Origin: Beaufortia kweichowensis
Taxonomy: Eukaryota; Chordata; Actinopteri; Cypriniformes; Gastromyzontidae
NCBI GenBank assembly: GCA_019155185.1
Contig: CM032795.1
Span: 10,891,795-10,955,794, forward strand
Reading direction: 5' to 3'
Length of the DNA: 64,000 bases
Notes under the pieces: model-generated
What the model was told of the DNA's origin: nothing
The model's database searches: none
What the model saw: only the letters and a program-made list of their open reading frames with translations
Made by a program: the position numbers and the translations under genes
Shown here: positions 1 through 55,690 of the stretch, piece by piece
Layout: every line of letters starts with the position of its first letter
Numbering within the stretch: the first letter of the stretch is position 1

Positions 1-232
1 AATCAGATTCATGATCAATCAGCAAATGTTTGTTCCCTCAGGCATTGTACGAAACATCTCTCTATGAGTAACAAATTCCTTCTGGGAAAGCACTTCACAA
101 TCCTTAAAGCTCAAGGCAGTTCTTCAAGGTTTGTGAATTGAGTATCTTCAGTCAGCTACTGGTTTGTAGGCTTTCTTCCAGTGCAAAAAGTGTATGTGAG
201 TTTAGGAGGCTGGTGGAGAAGATCAAAACATT
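1..232 (-). other. bmp3: bmp3 3' UTR / downstream flank
   Basis: This stretch follows the bmp3 stop codon in the direction of transcription and runs off the window edge. It is AT-rich with no coding potential. I see no AATAAA on the minus strand here, so the 3' UTR probably continues outside the window. Confidence 0.55.
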
Positions 233-424
233 TTACCGACAGGCACAGGAGTCCACTGTCATGTTGGGGTAGACCTTGAGGACCACGTTCTTATCTTCAT
301 CAAAGAAGAGGATGCTGAGAGAAGACATCTTCTCTGGTACACAGCAGGGCTCTGGGATGCCAGGGACTACACCCACCGCACGCACAATGCTCTGAATGGT
401 GGCGTGGTTTGATGGTTTCAAAGA
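233..424 (-). CDS. bmp3: bmp3 coding exon 3 (C-terminal half of the TGF-beta domain)
   Basis: The acceptor is CTTGCAG|TCTTTGAAA, phase 0, and the stop is TAA at 235-233. It encodes 63 residues from SLKPSNHATIQSIVRAVG to SCACR, including the paired CC and the final CxC of the knot. It is nearly identical to human BMP3 over this segment. Confidence 0.96.
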   Translation of the reverse strand, partial: SLKPSNHATIQSIVRAVGVVPGIPEPCCVPEKMSSLSILFFDEDKNVVLKVYPNMTVDSCACR

Positions 425-3140
425 CTGCAAGAAGTAAAAAAAAAAAGCCAAAGTGGTTAACTTTTTTAAAGACAGCAGTCTGTTGTTCCTACTGCATTAA
501 AACCATATACATGTACTGCTTTGATTAACTAGCAGAAAATGTCACTGGGGCATTAAAAGCTTTGTGTAATTTCATGTCAGTGTTCGTCAGAGGTTTGATT
601 AAAGAAATGAAAAGCTGTCCGCCAACATAAATCTTGAACAATATGAGACAAGTGGGTCTTGGTTTTCTATGATCAGCTTTACCACAGAGACCCAAAACTG
701 CCACATCAAAAACAACAGTTTCTTTTTTCTGAATCAGACCATATGTTTCTTTTCTTTGAATGTATTACAGCTCAGAAAATACCACAGAGGAAAAACAATT
801 GGTAGCGGCAGTTCACCTAACAACATGTGTTCTCAAAATGAGAACACATGTGATTAGGTAAAAATATTTTTGTGGCATATTTACAGGTGATTATGGAGGA
901 GTGATAGGCTGGTTTTATTATAAACAATGACAGTGTACATGGATGGTAAATGGTATCCGAAAGAATAGGGTAGAATAGTGATTTACAGGTTGATTTCTCC
1001 ACATCGCCACCTGGTGGCGCTAACATTTCAATTCTCTGAATTATGATTCCTCCGCTTTCAAATTGTGTGAAATTAAACACTTGTAATTAACTGTAAAGTT
1101 TTGCATATATTTTTACACTGCTTTAGCATATCTAAAATAGAAAGACATCAACCATAAATGAGTAACGTACCTTTGGCATGGGGAACTGGCATGACCCCGA
1201 GCAGTAGTATGCATCAAAAGACTTAGGTGAGATAATCCACTCACTCCAGCCAATATCTGCAAAATCAACCTTTAAATATCTGCGAGCACAGTTTTTAGGT
1301 TCATTCCACTGCTTCTTACGTGCTTTCTTTATGGTCTGCTCATCAAACTGCAGCAGCGGATTCTTGTGCCGTGGGTTCTTGCGAGGTTTCTTCCGAGGAC
1401 GCTTGACAGGCTTGCTCTCCGTTGGATCATACGGGCTGGTCTCCTCCCAGGTAGGTATCTCATAAGGATATTCGGGACCTGGAAGCTCATTGTTCTGCAG
1501 CGGCAGTAGGATGTTGGCGGACCGCCTGGTTCGATGTTGTGAGGAGTTACTGCGACTATGCACATCGAGCAAATGAAGATTAGGCACCAATCTGCTTTTG
1601 TGTCTCTGTAGGGTTGACACAACACTCTCGGGTTCCGAGATAGCCGAGTCATTGGCGTAGACAAGAATGTAGGGAGACCTATCTGACAAGAGTTTCTTCC
1701 AAGGTTGTTGTCCTTTTGAGTCAATGTCAATGCCTATTAGAAGCTGGTCGTGATGTTTGGCTTGGTTGACCACGCGAGTAATGTCTTTCCACTGCCATGA
1801 TATAAAGTCCCGGTACATTGTGGAAATGTTAATGGAAAAATGGCCGATTGTTCTGGTGGTGTTATCCACAAAGCTGAAAGTCCAAACATCGAGGTGAATG
1901 GGACGTTGTCGCCTGAGATTATGGTGGGAACAGCTTTTAGACCTTGTGCATCTGTGGCTGCTGTTATGCAGGTCACCAATGTAGTAGTGCAGCGTTGCGG
2001 AGAGAACATCCTCAGATTTGGTGAGGGAAGTAAGGTTAAAGATCTGTAGCTGCTTGTTGTTGATTGTACCTAATGGGAGAGATACAATGAAAGTAAAACC
2101 TCTGCTTTTCGCACAGAATTTAACTGCGCTTCTCTTTGACATGACAAGTGCAGCGAAATCAGATCTAAACAGTAGGGGGCGGTATAAGCGCAGTGTGTCA
2201 CCAGAGTGTCGGATCGTGGACAACAAGCGCACTTCTAAACACAAGCGAAGAAGTTGCTTACTTACTTCAGGGGTGTCTCAGGTCGGTCATGGAGGACAAC
2301 AGTCCTGCACAGTTTAGCGTCAACCCTAATCAAACACACCTGAACCAACTAATCAAGATCTTACTAGGCATACGACAAACTGTCAGGCAGGTGTGTTTGA
2401 GTCCGGTTGACACTAAACTCTGCAGGACAATGGCCCTCCAGGACCAAGTTTGACACCCCCGACTTACTGTAATGTCAGCGAATAAGGTAGGAATGAATCA
2501 TTTTTGATCACACAATCTATTTCGATCTCATAATCACACAAGACTATATCACGTGCACCTGTAACACTATGAACGGACTTTAAGCTTGATTACAGACGAC
2601 AATAAACGGCCAACATTACAAAAAAAACGCTAAAAAGGCTTTTCGCTGTAAATAAAAAGCTGTAGGACAAGCTGTTCATCTTGAGCTGTTGTCTTAAGGC
2701 AATTCACTAGGCAACATGCGATTTCACAACAGGTGTATCTGCAGCAACTGCAACAAACGCTGACTTAACAGAGCCGGTGTTACACTTATTAATGCGACTA
2801 GACTTAAACACGCCTGAAAAAAATGTTTCAACGTAATTTTAACACCGAGAGGAAATGTGCTTTTACACATACCTGAATGCGCTTTAAAGCTGCGCACAGT
2901 GTTGCCGTCTTTGAGTGGGAATCCCGCGCTGTTGTATTTGGCGTAGAGCATCTGCATGTGTTCAGAAAGCGTGTCCTGCTCATTTTTCATTACATGCTGT
3001 TTATTTCCCATCTCAGCTTTCTGTCCAATTTCTGCGTCTTTTGAGAAACTCATGAAGGATGTTTTAAGCACAGCGCAGTATCCACAGCACAAATAACTCC
3101 ATCCCAACAGGAGGACAAACAGTCGTTGACAGCGATCCAT
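233..3140 (-). CDS. bmp3: Bone morphogenetic protein 3 (bmp3), complete, three coding exons
   Basis: The coding sequence joins 3140-2873, 2069-1171 and 424-233 (1359 nt, 452 aa; the human protein is about 472 aa). Residues 1 to about 22 are a hydrophobic signal peptide. The prodomain has several N-x-S/T sites and the conserved run IFNLTSLTKSE. A furin-type site HRTRR ends at residue 273, giving a mature chain of about 179 residues. The cystine-knot cysteines are at 350, 379, 383, 416, 417, 449 and 451. The mature stretch DFADIGWSEWIISPKSFDAY and the C-terminus SCACR are typical of BMP3/GDF10. The residues SGSCQFPMPK and EKMSSLSILFFDE favour BMP3 over GDF10 (which has AGACEFPMPK and DKMNSLGVLF), and so does the synteny with cfap299 and fgf5. 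BMP3 is a secreted ligand known in other vertebrates to dampen BMP signalling through activin type II receptors in the skeleton. The family assignment is close to certain; the function is taken from the family. Confidence 0.97.
730..859 (+). repeat. Inverted-repeat copy A in bmp3 intron 2, ending in a hairpin
   Basis: Bases 730-826 recur in reverse complement at 4877-4973 with one mismatch in 97. Bases 815-859 form a foldback with a stem of about 21 bp (19 paired) and an AAA loop: ACATGTGTTCTCA, AAA, TGAGAACACATGT. The hairpin arm beyond 826 is missing from the second copy. I do not recognise the element family. Confidence 0.8.
1005..1020. promoter_or_regulatory. Palindromic CTCF-like motif in bmp3 intron 2
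   Basis: CGCCACCTGGTGGCGC resembles the CTCF core. The minus-strand reading CCACCAGGTGGCG fits the consensus best, but the palindrome leaves orientation uncertain. This is a motif match only; such sites are also common in transposon ends. Confidence 0.35.
1171..2069 (-). CDS. bmp3: bmp3 coding exon 2 (prodomain, furin site, start of cystine knot)
   Basis: The acceptor is CCCATTAG|GTACAATC and the donor AAG|GTACGT. The exon completes Gly90 and encodes up to Lys389. It carries most of the prodomain, with the conserved SPYILVYAND and ISEPESVVS blocks, the RTRR cleavage site, a strongly basic linker at about residues 313-325, and the first three knot cysteines. An open frame extends upstream of the acceptor to 2244, but that part is intron: it has no BMP3 similarity and the phase joins only at 2069. 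Confidence 0.95.
2268..2461. mobile_element. hAT-like MITE in bmp3 intron 1
   Basis: The 194-bp element has terminal inverted repeats CAGGGGTGTC and, on the other strand, CGGGGGTGTC. Longer internal inverted arms include CTGCACAGTTTAG and CTAAACTCTGCAG, and the middle has AATCAAACACACCTGAACCA. It is flanked by ACTTACTT and ACTTACTG, a 7/8 match to an 8-bp target duplication as expected for hAT elements. I recognise this as a very common cyprinid non-autonomous repeat. It has no coding capacity. Confidence 0.85.
2873..3140 (-). CDS. bmp3: bmp3 coding exon 1 (signal peptide, start of prodomain)
   Basis: This exon encodes residues 1-89 plus the first base of codon 90. It starts with ATG in MDRCQRLFVLLLGW and ends in GNTVRSFKAHS, matching the NTVRSF motif in human BMP3. 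The donor is G|GTATGT, phase 1. The in-frame continuation into the intron is not coding. Confidence 0.95.
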
Positions 3141-3620
3141 GCTGGAGGTTACCGGACTGTTAAGAGTTGATCTAGGTGCAGTATACTATATATGCATGCG
3201 TTCCTAAACTCTTGTCTCTTGAGAGGAATAGCATCACATGGACGCTGTTACCTCAAAAAAATAAAAAAGTTTAGTGTAGTCCAAAATGTAGGTTTCCAAA
3301 AACCGACGTTCGTGCATCAAATATCACTGAGAATAAATGTCCCGTGTGAGTTTGACGGCTGTAGTCCTGAAGGTCAGACTTGATCCTCGGGTTTTGTGTC
3401 TCAGCGATGCGTTTTGCAGCCAATCGCGCCTCTCCTCTGCTTTCATTGAAGGTAAAGCTTGTTGCGCTAGTAATATATAGGGCTTATGGGAGCAGTGGGA
3501 TATTCTTCACACGACAGCGCAACGGAGAGGAGGAGTGCTAGAGGAAAGCGTGCGTGCGTGCGTGCGTCTATGTGTGTGTTTTAGAGAGAGAGAGAGAGAG
3601 AGAGAGCGCGCGCGAGGTAC
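3141..3620 (-). promoter_or_regulatory. bmp3: bmp3 upstream region with candidate TATA boxes
   Basis: On the minus strand there is TATATAG at about 3186-3193, which would leave a very short 5' UTR, and CCCTATATATTAC around 3470-3483, which would give about 300 nt of 5' UTR. A CCAAT sequence on the plus strand and CpG-containing sequence lie at 3400-3430. I cannot choose a transcription start from sequence alone. Confidence 0.4.
3550..3606. repeat. (TGCG)n and (AG)n microsatellites upstream of bmp3
   Basis: A (TGCG)n tract at about 3550-3567 is followed by short GT and then an uninterrupted (AG)12 at 3583-3606, ending in a CG-rich run. It lies a few hundred bases upstream of the bmp3 ATG and may be length-polymorphic. 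Confidence 0.9.
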
Positions 3621-4876
3621 ACAGGAGTATAAGTATAGTTTTACACTTTATCTGCGTTAGCTACGTTTTAAGCAATAGTTAAATAATATAAATAAATAAT
3701 GAATAATAAATACAATTAAAAATAATACAAATACAATATGACATTAACAGTTCGCACTTTATCGTCGCTTCCACACAAACTGTGACGTCTTGAACGCACA
3801 GTCAAAGATGTCTCTGCGCGCAACCCTATAACTCATTGGAGACCGTTCTGTAGCGCTCCATAGAGATCCGTGAAACGGCTCTCAGCAAAGCTGTATGTCA
3901 GGGATGACGCGCTGAATGACACGGCTTATGGCGAGCATTAAAGGCTCTCTGTCCCATTTAGTTGAGTTCAATGGCAATTGGCAGACACATCCTGCACAGC
4001 GGAGTCTGATCCGGATGCTGTAGCGCGTTCCCTCCGCGCACCAGAGTCATGTGCACGGCTTCAATATCCTCTGTCACGGTCTCTCTTTCAGGACCATTGA
4101 GGAGGAATTGATTGACCCCCCTCTCCTTACCCCTAGACATGGAGTTCTTTTCAAGATCTATTTTCTTCAGATCGCTCCAAGATCTGGTTTTCTCAATCGT
4201 CTATATTTATCATGTTTTATTTCCCACACACTACAGTTCGTGCGCTTTAGGAGGACAACCAATGTTTGTTCCCTCATATATTTCACAAGCACATCTGCTA
4301 GTTTGATTTGTAGGTGTTTGAATGAGCTGTGCCGTCGTGAGGGACCAGAGTGGGCAGTTCCATCACACTGCCACTCAACCACATGAATAGAGATTGTGGT
4401 CTGTTAAGTTAAACAGTTATGGATGTGGGTGAATTGCCACCCACCTCTTGAGCTCTTCCTGGTGATTAAACAGAAACTTTCTGTAGGTATATACACTATA
4501 AATCCTTTTTCCTGTCAGATTGATTGTCCTTCAAAATGTGTATTGCAGACAATTGAGAGTTTGAGTTCACTGGTTAGAACTAGTGAAGTGTGTGTGACTG
4601 TATACTATAATCCTTAGTCATTTCTTTTAACAAAAAACAAATGTTCTCGGTTATCAAATGTCACCTTGCATTTTTTTTTTGTCAAGCCAAAATTAAATAC
4701 AACAAATAAATGCAGTTCTTTTGTAATTATTTTAATGAATGTCCATCAGCATATTCATATTCATTTTAGCATGGATTAATGAAAAAGGCGTAACGTTTTT
4801 GCCTTTCTTAATGCTGTAGTAATATGTATTAATCAACCTTTTAACGCAAGACAACAAACAAGAGTAAACAAAACTT

Positions 4877-4973
4877 ATGTTGTTAGGTGAACTGCCGCTA
4901 CCAATTGTTTTTCCTCTGTAGTATTTTCTGAGCTGTAATACATTCAAAGAAAAGAAACATATGGTCTGATTCA
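4877..4973 (-). repeat. Inverted-repeat copy B upstream of bmp3
   Basis: This is the reverse complement of 730-826 with a single mismatch. Both copies end abruptly at CAACAT, after which the flanks are unrelated. With copy A it brackets bmp3 exons 1 and 2. Confidence 0.85.
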
Positions 4974-5683
4974 AATTATTATACAAAACTTTCTTATATA
5001 TTATATATTAACGTTTTTATATATTTATATTAACTGTTTTTGAGCACTGTTTATTTATATTACATATTTAAACTAAACTTTTATAAACTCAACGGTTTAC
5101 ACTACAGTGTCCAGGCTCGTGGGATAAGGCAGATTTTGTTATGGCGATAAAGGTTAGGATTGTGTTTTTTTAGGTTGTTTTACAGCATGCTAGTAGTGTA
5201 GATTATAGAAGCGAGCTGTGTGATGTCAGAATTAACCAGCAGACAAGAACAAATACACCAACATAGTTCTTAAGACAGAAGCCATAACTGACTGGCTGAT
5301 TTCAATGAACTCTCTGCAGTAGTGTTTGATCTGACCCTCAAAGAACAGGAGTTCGTTTTTATTTTATTAAGTGTTTGGCAGCGTTTAGTCAAAATGAAGC
5401 TTTGAGCATGCAGTCATAGGGGTACATGAAAGAAACCCCTATGTCTTTTAAGGCCTTTATCTTTAATCTGTTTTGACAAACGGATAAGTTGTTTTAGATA
5501 AAAATACAATACAGGCCTCAGATTCCCATGTAAGTTGCTGCATCATCAGATGTTTAATAACAGCTCAGCAGTCTGGAAATCAGAAGTCTGCTAAACTGCC
5601 CTGTCTGGATTTATTATGCGATTAAAAACTGTCTGGCTGTACATTATTCCTTACTTACAACAAAGCTGTATCAGTACAGCAAC

Positions 5684-5689
5684 TTTATT
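5684..5689 (-). terminator. cfap299: Candidate cfap299 polyadenylation signal
   Basis: TTTATT reads AATAAA on the minus strand, about 180 nt past the cfap299 stop codon. The position is reasonable, but the AT-rich context means further candidates occur downstream. Confidence 0.45.
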
Positions 5690-5867
5690 TTAAATCTGTC
5701 AGTGGGCCAGAGATATAAAAAACAAGTCTCCCTGCCAATCTACACACAGATGTTGTGCACAACATGAAAGTTGGATGTAAGATTAAACAGTTTATATGCA
5801 GACAAAATTAGAGGCTTCAGGTGCTTTTCGTACATATTTAATTGTAATGTGGTACACAGAAATTGGT

Positions 5868-53440
<47,573 letters not shown>

Positions 53441-53600
53441 CTTGTTTACCTTTCCATGGTAACAGATACAGTTGTAGTTGCATTGTCACAGATATCATGT
53501 TTTCCTCGGCTTGTCAACCAATCACAGTCCAATGCATATCACCAAGCACCGCCCATCCATAAAATTGCGATAAAAGCTAGCGCATGACGTAAAACAACGT
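53441..53600 (-). promoter_or_regulatory. cfap299: cfap299 core promoter region
   Basis: Read towards the ATG at 53440, the region has a CRE/ATF-like TGACGTAA on the plus strand (about 53585-53592), a GC-box-like CACCGCCCA near 53547, CCAATCA on the plus strand (53518-53524) and the X-box described separately. There is no clear TATA box. The composition and cluster fit a compact ciliary-gene promoter. Confidence 0.6.
53450..53463 (-). promoter_or_regulatory. cfap299: RFX X-box-like motif at cfap299
   Basis: On the minus strand it reads GTTACCATGGAAAG, matching 13 of 14 positions of the RFX consensus GTTRCCATGGMAAC. It lies 10 bases upstream of the start codon, in the 5' UTR or at the transcription start. 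RFX factors control many ciliary genes, which fits this gene. Confidence 0.6.
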
Positions 53601-55327
53601 CGACTTTTGCAGTAAATATTTCTTTGGCTACTAACTCATGAAAAGCCGAAAGGTAATCAGGCCATTTGCTTCAATCCTCCGTATAAACCATCAACAGACA
53701 AGTCTATGTCTTTTAATACATTTGGGATGCGAGTGCAACCTCAAAAATGGTAAATATGAACAAAAAATACTTTTTTGGTAGCATAAAAACAATCCACTTC
53801 TTCACGCCCTAATCTGATGACCTTTAATGCTTTGAAAATATGAATGGATCGAACAGTCCTGATAAATCATTGTTCAGTGGTTTAAGAATGTGTTGTATTT
53901 CCCATCTTATTCTAAAATAATTTTATAAAAATGATAACACATAAGGTGCCAAACGGGACTGGCTAGTGGCTTTGGGAAGTCAAGCAAAGGTTTCTTATTA
54001 ACATTGACCACTAGATGGCAGACGTTTTTACTTTTTCAGTGTGAAACAGTTGAATGTCGGTGTCTTTTTGTTTCTGTGTACCTTCACAATACAGCACCCT
54101 AATCTACACCTGTTGATTCCTGTTATAGCACTTTTCAGAAGTTTACCTTGCAGGTTTATTTCATTATTTATTTCTTTATTTGTTTATAAAGAAGGCTTAT
54201 TTATTATTAGTAGTATGCTTTTAGTAGTAAAAGTGTTTAAAAATATTGATAACACTCCTGTCCAGAACAAAGGTGTTTGCTTACATTTTTCATGAATGAC
54301 AATTATTGAGCAACTGTTGCTGTCTTTGTGGTATGGCAAAATTCACGTTTGAGGTATGATTGTGTATAACTTTAGCTGTAGACCAAAATGTGAAAGTAAT
54401 GTTATATTACTTGTACTATTCTAAAAACCCTCATTCTCTTAAGGCTTATTCTCTCCTGGGTTGTATGACTGCAATCCAAACATATCTATTGTGTTTTTAG
54501 AAATAAATTAACACTAGCTGCTAATAATGGTTGCTTTCGTCTGTCAACACTAGAAAGGATTTCGGTTTCAGAGGGCATTGCCTGATGCAGTTGTAAGCAT
54601 ATTTTGTTAAGGGTCATACTACAACTGTCTGCCATTTGATATACCTATAACTGCAGCTCTTCAGAAACGGCAAACTTGCAAGACATGTTTATCCTTTTAA
54701 GACATCCCTCTTCTGTGGAATGCGCTGGGGTCATGACAGGATTTTTATTCTGCGACAGTCAGCGGCTAGACTGATATTTTTGATGAACTTTGAAAACATC
54801 TACTTGTTTAAAAAAGAAATGGGGACCTTCTTTTGAACATTTTTTTTTCAGAAACATAGTTTGCAATATTTATGATAATATTTGTCTTGTATTGTTGTAT
54901 GTTTAAATATATTTGTGTATTTACAAATGACCATCACAAACATTATAATCCTAGATGAAAAATTGTTTGTGCAAAACGCTTGTACATACAAACATAAACA
55001 CATTGTATAAATACAGTGAGGCATAATATAAAAACATATTTTGGAAAATTATTTTGGAAATTAATGCAGATTCTCTGGTAAAGCTGAACTTTAGTTTAAA
55101 TACATCTTTTGGGATGCACAGGAAGATCTTTGTGAAATACGCAAACAACAGACTTTAAGTTTAGAAGTTCATTCATTTGCCACGTCTGAATCTGTGATCT
55201 GTGATGTACGTGATTGCTGGAATGTTCATATTAGAGGATAGCAAACAATTCATCCTGAAGAGAAAACTCCAACTTTTTCCTTGCATGTCTTTTTTTAAAT
55301 TTAGTCCAAGTTTAAGGCAGCACTAGT
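53601..55327. other. cfap299-fgf5 intergenic region
   Basis: AT-rich, with no gene or recognisable element. It includes a CTCF-like motif at 54008-54021. The fgf5 3' UTR must occupy its upper end; no canonical AATAAA appears on the minus strand close to the stop, the nearest TTTATT being at about 54744. Confidence 0.6.
54008..54021 (+). promoter_or_regulatory. CTCF-like motif between cfap299 and fgf5
   Basis: CCACTAGATGGCAG fits the CTCF core on the plus strand very well. It lies 0.57 kb upstream of the cfap299 ATG and 1.3 kb from the fgf5 stop, a natural place for a boundary. Occupancy cannot be judged from sequence. Confidence 0.5.
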
Positions 55328-55690
55328 CTATCCAAATCTAAACTTCGGCCAATATTTGACAACTTGTCGATTCCTCTTTCCAGAGTTGATTGTAGTTTTT
55401 GGTATTGAGGGCTTTGATGGCTGTGGAGGTGGTTGTTTGTCCTTTTCTTTGTCTGTTATTGTGAAACCTTGCTCAGATTTCTCATGTAGGTTCATCCTAG
55501 GCAGAAAATGTGTAGACATATGTTGTGATTTTACTCTCGGACTGGACCCCATTTTTGCTTTGCCTCTCTTGTTTAGTGCCACGAACCATTCTCTACCAGT
55601 GCGGTGGTTTTTGTGGATCACTGAGGCATATGTGTTGTAGCTGTTCTCCTGAAATCGCTCCCTAAACTTGCAGTCATCTGTGAAGCTCTC
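55328..55690 (-). CDS. fgf5: fgf5 coding exon 3 (end of FGF core, C-terminal tail)
   Basis: The acceptor is TTCCCTAG|GAGAGC, phase 0, and the stop is TAG at 55330-55328. It encodes 120 residues from ESFTDDCKFRERFQENSYNT to KYWPKFRFG. The tail after STHFLPR is lysine- and proline-rich (DKEKDKQPPPQPSKP), as in mammalian FGF5. Confidence 0.96.
   Translation of the reverse strand, partial: ESFTDDCKFRERFQENSYNTYASVIHKNHRTGREWFVALNKRGKAKMGSSPRVKSQHMSTHFLPRMNLHEKSEQGFTITDKEKDKQPPPQPSKPSIPKTTINSGKRNRQVVKYWPKFRFG

Larger units (their letters stand above)
3621..5867. other. bmp3-cfap299 intergenic region
   Basis: The region holds the second copy of the 97-bp inverted repeat (4877-4973) and the cfap299 polyadenylation candidate. 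Bases 3750-4350 are relatively GC-balanced and unique-looking and could include distal bmp3 regulatory sequence. The short open frames at 4051-4386 and 4423-4617 show no recognisable protein features. Confidence 0.6.

Noticed and set aside
1329..2453. Open frames overlapping bmp3 exon 2 in other frames and on the opposite strand
   Set aside because: These are shadows of the real exon or lie in the MITE of intron 1; the BMP3 frame explains the region.
4051..4386. 111-aa open frame upstream of bmp3
   Set aside because: No recognisable domain, no splice context, cysteine-scattered composition typical of random frames.
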